DNA of 64,000 nt, from NCBI GenBank assembly GCA_041664345.1, contig JBAYKX010000017.1, positions 1-64,000 of the forward strand, read 5' to 3'. Shown here piece after piece: positions 27,237 through 35,834 of the stretch; within the stretch, counting starts at the first letter, position 1; each line of letters opens with the position of its first letter. The DNA comes from GWE2-40-63 sp041664345. Its GTDB lineage: Bacteria; Bacteroidota; Bacteroidia; Bacteroidales; SZUA-534. Under the pieces are notes generated by a model. The model was not told where the DNA came from. It was given only the letters and a program-made list of their open reading frames with translations, and made no database searches. Position numbers and translations under genes: made by a program.

Positions 27237-27449
27237 AACAATAATAATTTTAGGTTGTGACTACTATACATACTTTTCGGCTTCCGCGAGTTTAAGGTGA
27301 ATAAAATTCAAAACTTGTTAAAAATTGTTGTTGTTGATTTGCAGGTTTGGGCCTGAGTTAATTTCAATGCAATTAGCAAAAAAAAAAAACAGGTTAACAA
27401 AATATTTGAAAGTGTTTTTTAGCAGGTTTTGGTGGTTTGTTTTCTCATA

Positions 27450-27628
27450 AAATTTAAGGCTTTATCCAAAATCAAACGTAGCTTTCATACAGCCATAATT
27501 TAGTGCAAATCACCTATTGGAACCGGAATAAGACTATTGAATGGTTCCATCCCAAACAGAAAAAAGAGATTTTGGAGTTTATAGTCAACCTAAATCACCA
27601 AACAGTGGATTTAAATATTGGCATTTAA
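27450..27628 (+). pseudogene. Decayed 3' end of a second miaA
   Basis: On the plus strand 27506-27628 reads QITYWNRNKTIEWFHPKQKK, then EILEFIVNLNHQTVDLNIGI and a stop. The first 16 or so residues match the intact MiaA C-terminus (QITYWNRNKDIEWFHP) almost exactly. Upstream, in another frame, about 27450-27505 still shows a blurred KALSKIKRS..H.A, corresponding to the IGLIKRNSRHYAKR part, with small indels. The rest of the gene is absent. The orientation equals that of intact miaA at 14036-14953, so the two bracket the toxin island. Confidence 0.75.
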
Positions 27629-27633
27629 ATCTG

Positions 27634-28896
27634 CTATTCAATTGTAATTTTTGAAACGTAAATTCTGTTATCTAAAATTATTTTAGCTATAAACATTCCT
27701 TTACCGTTCAGTTTCACGTAAAGGCTGTTAAGCTTTGTTTTGTCCTCAAAGACCAATTCCCCGGCAAGGCTGTAAATGGCTATTTGTTTGTCAAAATGAC
27801 CCTTGGGTAAGTCAATATTAAATTCTCCAAAGGATGGATTGGGGTATGTGTTCAAAATTTCATGATCCCCTTCGGAAATTCCAATACCTGTATTTACTTG
27901 AATTTTTAATGGTGTTGAAAAACTGCCTGTTCCGCAACGGTTTGAAGCAGCTACTTGAAGTGCAGCTTCCCCTTTAAATTCACTGTTCCATTCCATGGTT
28001 GCTTCATTTTCATTGGCAATTAATTTTCCTGCATCTATCGGCAATAGTTTCCATTCATAAACATATTCCGATGAATCGGCAAAAAAAGCAGATACCGGTT
28101 TTTCATCGGTAATAACAATGGTATCGCCCGATGGAGTTTTGGGAACGGGCAGCCATACTTCGCTCGATGTATAAAAAGACAAACCCAACTGAGATATATA
28201 ACTCAAAATACTATCGAGGTTAGCGTACGTTATTTGATAATCCGTTGTAACAATATCGACCGGTGTATGGCTATAAAAAACCTGAATAAAACTATCCCTT
28301 TTACATTTGTCGAGTTGCTCTTTAATTTGATCAAGTGAATGCCCGTACCCATCATCAATTCCTACACCAAAAATCAACCCGGTATGCGAAAGGGACTTAA
28401 TTCTATTAAGTTGACTGTTCATTGAATAATCAGTGCCCCGCAGAACTTTGAAATATTTCAAAAGGGCCGTATCCAATTTCAAATTTCTGGCCCCATAAGG
28501 ATATGAAAAGCTTTGAACTTGAATATCCAAAACAGTGTCAAACCAATTGATGGACGGAAGAATTTCTCGATTTAAGAAATTTTCGATACTAGATGTATCA
28601 ATGAAATTCACACTGTTCAAATGATGGAAACCATGACATGCAATTTCGTTGGAAGCAGCATGCAAATCACGTATCATTTGCTGTTTTTCACTATCCAATA
28701 AATGAGGATAACAAATATAAAATGTCGCTTTGGCATTATATTTTTCAAATATGGGCAACAGTTTGTGCCAGTTGGCAACGGCGTAATCGTCAAACGTTAG
28801 AACTACACCCGGGTTAATCTGCTGACTAAAACCTTGATAAGATACAATTTGAAACAAACAAATTATAATGAGTTTCTGGAGTTTACCTTTGAACAT
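27634..28896 (-). CDS. Exported polysaccharide deacetylase-like protein with T9SS sorting domain
   Basis: 420 residues. A signal peptide (about 1-24, ending GFSQQ) is followed by a NodB-like carbohydrate esterase 4 domain at about 30-240. Its metal motif 1 is VVLTFDD (read here as GVVLTFDDYAV) and motif 2 is the H-x-x-x-H-like CHGFHHLNS, with SYPYGARNLKLD as the family's third motif. A PKD/Ig-like region (about 260-335) and a T9SS domain (NTYPNPSFGEFNIDLP to the basic end) follow. CE4 enzymes remove N- or O-acetyl groups from glycans; the target is unknown. It lies next to the miaA remnant, convergent with it, and is transcribed away from the glycosyltransferase. Confidence 0.85.
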   Translation of the reverse strand: MFKGKLQKLIIICLFQIVSYQGFSQQINPGVVLTFDDYAVANWHKLLPIFEKYNAKATFYICYPHLLDSEKQQMIRDLHAASNEIACHGFHHLNSVNFIDTSSIENFLNREILPSINWFDTVLDIQVQSFSYPYGARNLKLDTALLKYFKVLRGTDYSMNSQLNRIKSLSHTGLIFGVGIDDGYGHSLDQIKEQLDKCKRDSFIQVFYSHTPVDIVTTDYQITYANLDSILSYISQLGLSFYTSSEVWLPVPKTPSGDTIVITDEKPVSAFFADSSEYVYEWKLLPIDAGKLIANENEATMEWNSEFKGEAALQVAASNRCGTGSFSTPLKIQVNTGIGISEGDHEILNTYPNPSFGEFNIDLPKGHFDKQIAIYSLAGELVFEDKTKLNSLYVKLNGKGMFIAKIILDNRIYVSKITIE

Positions 28897-29029
28897 GAAC
28901 TCGATTTTTTATGATTGGATAACGAGTAACTTTTTTAATGGCCTTTTTTCAGATTATGTTAGGCGTCCAAACTTACCGTTTTTTGTTTATAATTTAATAC
29001 TTTTACGCCAATAACTTTTAAACAAACCA

Positions 29030-30187
29030 ATGATAAAACGCATTGTCATATTAGGCACCGCCTACCCTTACCGGGGCGGCTTGGCCGTTTATAACGAAAG
29101 GCTGGCTAAGGCGTTTCAGGAAGAAGGGGCAACCGTTTCCATTGAAACATTCACCTTGCAGTACCCGAATTTTCTTTTCCCGGGCAAAACACAATACGCC
29201 GATTGGGAAGCTCCAAACAACCTGAAGATTGAACAATCGGTTAATTCCATCAATCCGTTTAACTGGATTAAAGTGGGCCGGAAAATTAAAAAGCAACAAC
29301 CCGATGTGCTGCTTATTAAATATTGGCTTCCGTTTATGGCTCCTTGTTTTGGAACCATTGCCCGGATTGTCCGCAAAAACAAGCATACCAAAGTCATTTC
29401 TATTTTAGACAATATTATTCCTCATGAAAAGCGCATTGGCGATATGCAATTCTCGCGTTATTTCTCAAAAAGCGTGGATGCTTTTGTAGCGATGTCAAAA
29501 AGTGTATTGAACGACTTGAACACCTTTGACACCAAAAAACCGAGAACCTTTTGTCCGCACCCATTGTACGACAACTTTGGGGGGAAAGTGGAACGCGAAA
29601 CCGCTCTTGCAAAACTTAACCTTGACCCGAAATTCCGGTACATCTTATTCTTTGGATTGATCCGCGATTACAAGGGATTGGATTGGTTGATAGAGGCCTT
29701 CGCAGATTCCCGATTTAGAAAACTACCTATAAAGCTAATTATTGCCGGGGAGTTTTATTCCGATGAAGAAAAATATAACCAACTGATTGATAAATACCAA
29801 TTGCACGGTTTTATTGAGATTCACAACCGCTTTGTGCCCGACCCGGAAGTTGGACTCTATTTTGGGGCTGCCGATATTATAGCCCAACCTTACAAAACAG
29901 CCACTCAGAGCGGTGTTACACAGATTGGCTATCACTTTGAAAAACCCATGTTGGTTACCAATGTGGGTGGCTTGGCTGAAATTATCCCCGACCAAAAAGT
30001 AGGTTACGTGGTTGAACCCAATCCCAAAGCCATTGCCGATAAACTGCTCGATTTTTTTGAAAATAAACGAGGTGCCGATTTCACAGAAAACCTCTTAGAA
30101 GAAAAAAAGAAATATGCTTGGAGTACTATGACCGGGACTATTTTTGAGTTGTATCGGAAATTGACAGCTAAATCAGAGAATTCTTAA
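29030..30187 (+). CDS. Family-4-type glycosyltransferase
   Basis: A 385-residue cytoplasmic GT-B glycosyltransferase. The N-terminal donor or acceptor lobe begins with the typical VILGTAYPYRGGLAVYNERL. The C-terminal lobe has LFFGLIRDYKGLDWLIEAF, then IIAGEFY, then the nucleotide-sugar segment ADIIAQPYKTATQSGVTQIG with the E-x7-E-like region around KPMLVTNVGGLAEII. It probably adds a hexose or heptose to LPS or another surface glycan, which agrees with the activated-heptose genes hddA, gmhA and hddC nearby, but the linkage is not known. Confidence 0.88.
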   Translation: MIKRIVILGTAYPYRGGLAVYNERLAKAFQEEGATVSIETFTLQYPNFLFPGKTQYADWEAPNNLKIEQSVNSINPFNWIKVGRKIKKQQPDVLLIKYWLPFMAPCFGTIARIVRKNKHTKVISILDNIIPHEKRIGDMQFSRYFSKSVDAFVAMSKSVLNDLNTFDTKKPRTFCPHPLYDNFGGKVERETALAKLNLDPKFRYILFFGLIRDYKGLDWLIEAFADSRFRKLPIKLIIAGEFYSDEEKYNQLIDKYQLHGFIEIHNRFVPDPEVGLYFGAADIIAQPYKTATQSGVTQIGYHFEKPMLVTNVGGLAEIIPDQKVGYVVEPNPKAIADKLLDFFENKRGADFTENLLEEKKKYAWSTMTGTIFELYRKLTAKSENS

Positions 30188-30329
30188 TTCAACTTTAACA
30201 GATGATCTGTTATTAAATTACAAACACTTACCTAAAATATTCGTGCATTCGTGGTTCCTTTAATATTTCCTATTAATAAGCTATTGGGATAAATTTATAT
30301 TCAAAATTTAATCTGTTAAAGTAGAATTA
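30185..30329. repeat. 145-base element with 19-base terminal inverted repeats (MITE-like)
   Basis: TAATTCAACTTTAACAGAT (30185-30203) and the reverse complement of 30311-30329 agree at 18 of 19 positions. The left arm includes the TAA stop of the glycosyltransferase gene and contains a further palindrome, AACAGATGATCTGTT. There is no coding potential between the arms. It may be a short non-autonomous transposable element or simply a long hairpin. Confidence 0.45.
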
Positions 30330-30390
30330 TTTTAGGAATTTTGTTGTACACCAAAAAAAAAACTAAGCCCAAAAAATTGAATTGGATAAT

Positions 30391-30398
30391 TATCTTTG
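30391..30398 (+). promoter_or_regulatory. -7 element of hddA
   Basis: TATCTTTG is a perfect TAnnTTTG match 17 bases before the ATG at 30415. No good TTTG is seen at the -33 distance. The leader would be about 10 bases. Confidence 0.45.
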
Positions 30399-30414
30399 TG
30401 GTTTACTAATAATT

Positions 30415-31449
30415 ATGACAACCATGTTCATCCGAAGTAAAGCCCCGCTCCGCATAGGACTTGCCGGCGGAGGTTCCGATGTTTCGCCATTCAGCGATTT
30501 GTATGGAGGCGCCATCCTGAATGCCACTATAAATATGTACGCCTACGCCACCATTGAACCCCGCTCCGATGGAAAGATTGTATTAAATGCTGTGGACAAA
30601 GGAGAGTATTACATGTTGGAAAGTACAGAACACCTTGCCATCGACGGGGAACTCGATTTGATAAAAGGCATTTACAACCGTGTGGTTAAAGATTTTGCGC
30701 ATAAAGCCCTCACTTTTACCTTAACCACTTACGTGGATGCTCCTCCAGGATCTGGTTTGGGAACATCATCCACATTGGTTACTGCCATATTGGGAGCCTT
30801 TGCCGAATGGCTGAACCTGCCGTTGGGCGAATACGATTTGGCGCATCTGGCTTATGAAATTGAACGGGTGGATTTGGATATGGCCGGTGGCAAACAGGAT
30901 CAATATGCGGCAACATTTGGAGGGGTAAATTTTATGGAGTTTTACAAAGAAGATAAAGTTATTGTAAACCCTTTGCGTATTAAACCCCAGATTTTAAATG
31001 AACTGGCCTATAACATGGTGTTGTATTACACCGGAACCAGCCGGGTTTCGGCTCAGATTATTGAAGCCCAGCGGCAAAATGTAAAATCGAAAAATGAACA
31101 ATCCATTGAAGCCATGCACAACATCAAACAACAGGCCACCACCATGAAGGAAGCTTTGCTAAAAGGTGAACTGCATAAAATTGGTGAAATTTTGGATTAT
31201 GGCTGGCAGCAGAAAAAAAAGATGGCTGACAACATTACCAACTCAGCTATTGATGAGCTTTACACCAAAGTATTGGCCGCCGGAGCTAATGGTGGCAAAA
31301 TATCGGGAGCCGGTGGTGGCGGATTCATGATTTTTTATTGCCCTGGAAACACCCGTCACCAGGTAATTAAAATGCTGGAACAAAACGGAGGGCAGGTAAA
31401 ACGCTATGAATTTGTTACTACTGGGTTGCAGACTTGGACTATGGGGTAA
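30415..31449 (+). CDS. hddA: GHMP kinase, D-glycero-alpha-D-manno-heptose 7-phosphate kinase type
   Basis: About 344 residues. The GHMP N-terminal motif is RSKAPLRIGLAGGGSDVSPF, the ATP-binding loop is APPGSGLGTSSTLVTAILGA, and the C-terminal glycine motif is KISGAGGGGFMIFYCPG. The opening RSKAPLRIGLAGGGSD is typical of heptose-phosphate kinases (HddA) in Bacteroidetes. It would phosphorylate heptose 7-phosphate at C1, working with gmhA and hddC found 10 kb downstream, where they are now separated from it by the radical-SAM insert. The start at 30415 is preferred over the TTG at 30382 because of the promoter position; an ATG at 30424 is also possible. Confidence 0.82.
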   Translation: MTTMFIRSKAPLRIGLAGGGSDVSPFSDLYGGAILNATINMYAYATIEPRSDGKIVLNAVDKGEYYMLESTEHLAIDGELDLIKGIYNRVVKDFAHKALTFTLTTYVDAPPGSGLGTSSTLVTAILGAFAEWLNLPLGEYDLAHLAYEIERVDLDMAGGKQDQYAATFGGVNFMEFYKEDKVIVNPLRIKPQILNELAYNMVLYYTGTSRVSAQIIEAQRQNVKSKNEQSIEAMHNIKQQATTMKEALLKGELHKIGEILDYGWQQKKKMADNITNSAIDELYTKVLAAGANGGKISGAGGGGFMIFYCPGNTRHQVIKMLEQNGGQVKRYEFVTTGLQTWTMG

Positions 31450-31468
31450 TTCTAATCTTTATAAATCA
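31303..31468 (+). repeat. Direct repeat A (3' end of intact hddA)
   Basis: This end of hddA, including about 20 bases after the stop, is repeated in the same orientation at 40603-40767. The copies differ at scattered sites, roughly one base in eight by eye, so the duplication is not fresh. Confidence 0.8.
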
Positions 31469-31489
31469 TATCTAATAGAATTAAAAATA

Positions 31490-31507
31490 AAAAGCATATT
31501 TGCTTTT
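31490..31507. terminator. Shared terminator between hddA and the radical-SAM operon
   Basis: AAAAGCA (31490-31496), loop TATT, TGCTTTT (31501-31507), with A/T tracts on both sides. It lies between two convergent transcription units and could serve both. Confidence 0.5.
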
Positions 31508-31554
31508 AACAATATTTTTTTATTCATTCTTTAAAATTTCATTTATCCCTTTAA

Positions 31555-33198
31555 TCATTTTCCACCGTCATACTCTTTTCGAGTAAAATCTGGTTGATCT
31601 CCTTTTGGATTTAGTAAATAGAATAAATTCCCAAATAGGTAAATGCCTGATAATACAATAAAAATAAAAGGTGAAAGTAATATACTTAAAGCAAACAAAT
31701 ATGGAAACGACAGATAAAACTGTTTCATGCTTCTTGTCCACCTTTTACGAAATGAAGCCCCGTTAAAAAATATTCTGGATGTGAAGGCAAGCAAACACAA
31801 TGGATAAACTATTGATTTACAAATGGCGGCCCTGTTTGAAAATACGGGATTTTGGGAATCTTTTAAATTGGAATATCCGCTAATAAGATTCTCGAACAAC
31901 CTAAATGGCCATGGGCCTCCCTCGGTAACCAATTTTGAATAAGTTGAAAAAACAAGTTTAGATGCTTCATGATGTAAAAAGCTCTTAGTTTCAAAATTAA
32001 AATTGGTTATACCATCCAATTCAACTTTATAGTGCGTTGAAATCCGGCCTTCTTGTTTCATTTTCTCCCAAAGTCTTGTGCCAGGTACAATATGGAGCGG
32101 CACAACCTGATAAAATGTAGGATTCATTAATACAAACCTTTCCGAGTCAGCTTTTGCTAATTCATAGGTCTGGCTGTCCCAACCAATTATTAGTGAGCCA
32201 AGGGTGTTTATGCCATTTGCATGAAGTTGCCTAAAAATGGATTCAATTTCACCTTTTCGTTTTACCAATCCCTCCTCCAACAATACTTCATTACTCAACG
32301 ATTCAACTCCAATAAAAATGGTACCTATTCCACACTCAATTAACTCTTGGATGCTGTAGTTCAGTACAGAACTTACCGACGCAAATATAGTCAAAAGGAA
32401 CGCCTGTTTTTGTAATTCACTGGCTTTATAGAGTTCAATAAAAGATAGCACCTGTTGACGATTTGAGAGAAAATCTTCATCATAAATTATAGCTGACTTA
32501 ATTTTTGGATACTTTTTACATTGCCCAAGTAAACTGTCAAAAAGCTGTTTGCCTGTAAATAAAGGAATGTATTGTTTATTAAATTGGCTTGAAGTTGAAC
32601 AAAACGAGCATCCATAAACACACCCAAGCCCACCAATAAGTACTATTTGTTTGAAAATTACAATGTGGGTTCTGAAAAAACTGTTTTTAGCCGGAATTAA
32701 ACTTTGCTTTAAGGAATTGTGGTTTTCAACGTTCCATTTTATTGAAATAATTGAATTCATAAAGCCCAAGCCCTCACCATAACAAATATGGTTGACCAAG
32801 TTTTTGAGTTTCTCCGATGTTTCAAACGATTCTTTAAAAATAGCGGTTCCATACCCTCCCAATACAATTTCAATGGAAGGATGGTTTTGTTTGAGCCATT
32901 CTGCCATTTCCAAAACTTTTTTGGTAAGGAGTATGGTAAAACCAATGGCCACAATTTCGTATCCACCCTTATTTATTTCCTTTTGAAATGCCTGCATTGA
33001 AGGGTTTTCAAGCACTACGGATGCCACCGCGATATTTTGGGCCATAAAATGGAGCGGATGCCAACTTTGAAACGAACGAAGTTGAAACATCTTTTGCTTA
33101 TAGGTATTGCGATAATAAAAATAGTCGATAGGATCCTTATCTAAAGGCAATTTGGCATATGGGCCGCAAGGAGATGTAAAAAGGATTTTAGGCTTAAT
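31555..33198 (-). CDS. B12-binding-type radical SAM protein with C-terminal membrane segments
   Basis: The last gene of the seven-gene operon. A cobalamin-binding-like Rossmann region (IVAIGFTILLTKKVLEMAEW, IEIVLGGYGTAIF) precedes the radical SAM core with CVYGCSFC as the 4Fe-4S motif at about residue 190. The C-terminus has two hydrophobic segments (LFALSILLSPFIFIVLSGIY). The start is odd. A TTG at 33150 is the first standard start, but clear family sequence (KPKILFTSPCGPYAK) lies upstream of it. The natural start would be the codon at 33198, which reads ATT instead of ATG. The next codon upstream in frame that stops is the TAA of the preceding gene. Substrate unknown. Confidence 0.78.
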   Translation of the reverse strand: MKPKILFTSPCGPYAKLPLDKDPIDYFYYRNTYKQKMFQLRSFQSWHPLHFMAQNIAVASVVLENPSMQAFQKEINKGGYEIVAIGFTILLTKKVLEMAEWLKQNHPSIEIVLGGYGTAIFKESFETSEKLKNLVNHICYGEGLGFMNSIISIKWNVENHNSLKQSLIPAKNSFFRTHIVIFKQIVLIGGLGCVYGCSFCSTSSQFNKQYIPLFTGKQLFDSLLGQCKKYPKIKSAIIYDEDFLSNRQQVLSFIELYKASELQKQAFLLTIFASVSSVLNYSIQELIECGIGTIFIGVESLSNEVLLEEGLVKRKGEIESIFRQLHANGINTLGSLIIGWDSQTYELAKADSERFVLMNPTFYQVVPLHIVPGTRLWEKMKQEGRISTHYKVELDGITNFNFETKSFLHHEASKLVFSTYSKLVTEGGPWPFRLFENLISGYSNLKDSQNPVFSNRAAICKSIVYPLCLLAFTSRIFFNGASFRKRWTRSMKQFYLSFPYLFALSILLSPFIFIVLSGIYLFGNLFYLLNPKGDQPDFTRKEYDGGK

Positions 33199-33210
33199 GG
33201 GCGTATCCGA

Positions 33211-34509
33211 TTAGATACTCGTTTTTCGTAACACATAATTGAAACGGCTGTAAACCATAAAGTTAACAAGGTTCCGCATATTTGTTTTTCTATCGAACAA
33301 ACGATGCGTAATGGATGAAACACTATAAAAATCTTTGTTAGCTTTTATTGCGGATTCGCTTAACTGTTCGGCGGTCATTAATTTTGGGTTAAAAGGAGCC
33401 TGATTGTATTTGTAATCAGGATGGTTCCACCAATGCCCATCGTAAAGCAACCTGCCTTCATTTTTAAATTGTTCATAAACCTGGGTTCCCGGATAAGGCA
33501 TCAATACGTGGAAGAATGCTAGGGTGAACTTGTTTTTAATGGCAAATTCAACTGTTTTATCAATAGTATCAATGGTATCAAAATCGTTTCCAACCATGAA
33601 ACTCGCCCAAGTTAAAAAGCCATAATCCCTAAAAATAGCCAAAACCTCTTTATAACTATTAAAATCGCGGATGTTTGGCGATTTGTTAAACCATTTCAGG
33701 GTATTCAAGTTGATAGATTCAAAACCAATTAAATTGCCCACGCATCCGCTATCAGCCATTAGTTTGAGCAATTCTTTATCGTTTACCATGTCGATACTCG
33801 ACTGGCTGGCCCACTTTACTTTTAAAGGTATAAGTTCGCGAAGGAATATTTTGAGTTCTTCTTTGTTGGCCACCATATTATCGTCAACAAAAAGTATGGT
33901 TTTAAGCTTATCCTTTTCAATTTCGTACAAAACATCTTCTAGTTTCCTACATTGGTGCGAGTGTTTAAAGAATTGCGATACCGAGCAAAATGTACAATTG
34001 AATTTACACCCGCGGCTAAACTGCATGAGTGAAACAGGGAGGTATTTTTTCCCTTTAAAAATAGCCCTGTCGGGGAAACATTCTTCCTGTGGAATCAAAA
34101 AGGGAGCCATGTATCTCTTTTGGAACTTTCCTTGTTTTGCATCGCTTATTAGTTGGTACCAAACAGGTTCCACATCGCCCACTACAATGGCATCAGCATA
34201 TTGCGAGGCTTCATCGGGAAGTAAAGAAACATGCATACCACCCAATACCACTTTAATTTTCCGTTTTTTATATTCCATTGAAATTTCGTAGGCCCGGCGG
34301 GCACTAAAAGAATCGACCGTTATACAAACCAAATCGGTTGGCTCATCAAAAGGGATTTGTTCGAGCCTATCGTCGTACATAATTACTTGGTCGGGTTCAG
34401 TTATAAGGCCCGCAATAATAGCCAATTGTAGGGGCTCCATACTCCCTTCGGCCAAATTATAACCTGAAATAATATTTCCTAAGCTGGGCTTAATTAATGT
34501 TATTCGCAT
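33211..34509 (-). CDS. B12-binding-type radical SAM protein
   Basis: 432 residues. The N-terminal Rossmann domain of cobalamin-binding type (MRITLIKPSLGN, VVLGGMHVSLLPDEASQYAD) is followed by a radical SAM barrel whose cluster-binding motif is SRGCKFNCTFCSVSQF at about residue 165, with the glycine and Ser/Glu motifs LFVDDNMVANKEE and NLIGFESINLNTL. The canonical DxHxxG cobalamin motif is not visible, as in many members of this class. It lies 2 bases downstream of its neighbour at 34512. Members methylate or rearrange unactivated carbons in lipids and natural products. Confidence 0.85.
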   Translation of the reverse strand: MRITLIKPSLGNIISGYNLAEGSMEPLQLAIIAGLITEPDQVIMYDDRLEQIPFDEPTDLVCITVDSFSARRAYEISMEYKKRKIKVVLGGMHVSLLPDEASQYADAIVVGDVEPVWYQLISDAKQGKFQKRYMAPFLIPQEECFPDRAIFKGKKYLPVSLMQFSRGCKFNCTFCSVSQFFKHSHQCRKLEDVLYEIEKDKLKTILFVDDNMVANKEELKIFLRELIPLKVKWASQSSIDMVNDKELLKLMADSGCVGNLIGFESINLNTLKWFNKSPNIRDFNSYKEVLAIFRDYGFLTWASFMVGNDFDTIDTIDKTVEFAIKNKFTLAFFHVLMPYPGTQVYEQFKNEGRLLYDGHWWNHPDYKYNQAPFNPKLMTAEQLSESAIKANKDFYSVSSITHRLFDRKTNMRNLVNFMVYSRFNYVLRKTSI

Positions 34510-34511
34510 CT

Positions 34512-35834
34512 TTAAAAAATATTAGGCGTTATTTTCCTTCGTACGTAATGTCGGTAATGAAAATTAATGGCAATAGAAAAAAGCAGCATCTCTGGGTTTT
34601 TCCAAAGCTTTCTGTTCATAACTACCCGATAAAAGATACTTTTCAACGAAAAAACCTTGTTGTTAAGCCACCAATACATTTCGGTAAGCTTTTCGGGCTC
34701 CATTAGTTTAGGGATATGCACGCAACGTGTTCCATCGTATAATTTAAGATCATCAGTCAGCAACCGGCCTTGTTGCTTAAGTTCTTTATGCAATGCGGTG
34801 CCCGGAACGGGGGTTAGAATATAAAAACGCGGAATGGGCACCTGATTCCGATAAATAAAAGAATAAGTCTCCCGAATGGAATCCTCGGTGTCGAAATCGG
34901 TTCCAACAATCATTTCGGTACTTACCGTAATTCCCGATTGAGTGAGGATTTTAATATTCTGTTCATGCTCATCGGCCTTTAACCACGGTTTGTGGAGGCT
35001 ATTAATGGCATCTTGCTGAATGCTTTCAACCCCAAAACTCATTAAGTCGCAACCAGAATCGCGAACTATTTTCAATAATTCAGCATTTTTGGCCAAATGG
35101 ATAGCACATTGGCTGGCCCATTTCATTTTTAGCGGTGCAATTTTTTGACAAAGCTCTTTTAGGTAGGAGGGATTGGAAACAATATTGTCGTCGATTAAAT
35201 AAAAACGTTTAAATCCCAAGCGTTTAACTTCTTTAATATCGCGGATTACTTCGTCAACTGGGCGGAATAAATATTTGCCTTGGTATAAACAAGCAATGGA
35301 GCAGAAGGAGCAAGTAAAGCTACAGCCACGCCCTGCTTGAACAGGCAGCATAGTGCCTATTTTTTTTTGAGTAAGCAACTGGTAGCGGGGAATGGGCAGG
35401 TTTTTGAGTTCATGGATGGGATAGTTGTACAAAGGTTTTACGGTGCCCGTGAGCTCATAATCATGTAACATTTTAGGATACGATATTTCGGCATCGCCAA
35501 TGATAACAGAATCTACGTGTTTCATGGCTTCCTGGTAAGCTATAGATGCCATATAGCCACCCATAACCACTATCCTGCCACGCTTTTTAAATTCTGATGC
35601 AATTTCCAACCCGCGGAAAGTTGCATGCCCCATACTTCCAATGGCTACAATATCGGCCGCTGTATCAAAATTAATCTCATCCACTACCTCAATCAAAAGT
35701 TCAACCTCCCAATGCAATGGGGTATAAGCTGCCAAAAGGGGAAATGCCAAACCCGGGAGATTAATTTTTCGCTGTTTGCATAGTTTCCCGTTTTCAGCAT
35801 ATTGGGTAGGTTGTATAAAGAGTATTTTAGGCAT
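34512..35834 (-). CDS. B12-binding-type radical SAM protein
   Basis: 440 residues from the ATG at 35834. The longer frame starting at 35894 lies wholly inside the upstream gene and adds no domain. A cobalamin-binding-like domain (KILFIQPTQYAENGK, IVVMGGYMASIAYQEAMKH) is followed by the radical SAM motif GRGCSFTCSFCSIAC. The barrel includes FYLIDDNIVSNPSYLKEL and LMSFGVESIQQDAINSL. It overlaps the upstream gene by 8 bases. It is closely similar in layout to the gene at 33211-34509, so the two are probably old paralogues. Confidence 0.86.
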   Translation of the reverse strand: MPKILFIQPTQYAENGKLCKQRKINLPGLAFPLLAAYTPLHWEVELLIEVVDEINFDTAADIVAIGSMGHATFRGLEIASEFKKRGRIVVMGGYMASIAYQEAMKHVDSVIIGDAEISYPKMLHDYELTGTVKPLYNYPIHELKNLPIPRYQLLTQKKIGTMLPVQAGRGCSFTCSFCSIACLYQGKYLFRPVDEVIRDIKEVKRLGFKRFYLIDDNIVSNPSYLKELCQKIAPLKMKWASQCAIHLAKNAELLKIVRDSGCDLMSFGVESIQQDAINSLHKPWLKADEHEQNIKILTQSGITVSTEMIVGTDFDTEDSIRETYSFIYRNQVPIPRFYILTPVPGTALHKELKQQGRLLTDDLKLYDGTRCVHIPKLMEPEKLTEMYWWLNNKVFSLKSIFYRVVMNRKLWKNPEMLLFSIAINFHYRHYVRRKITPNIF

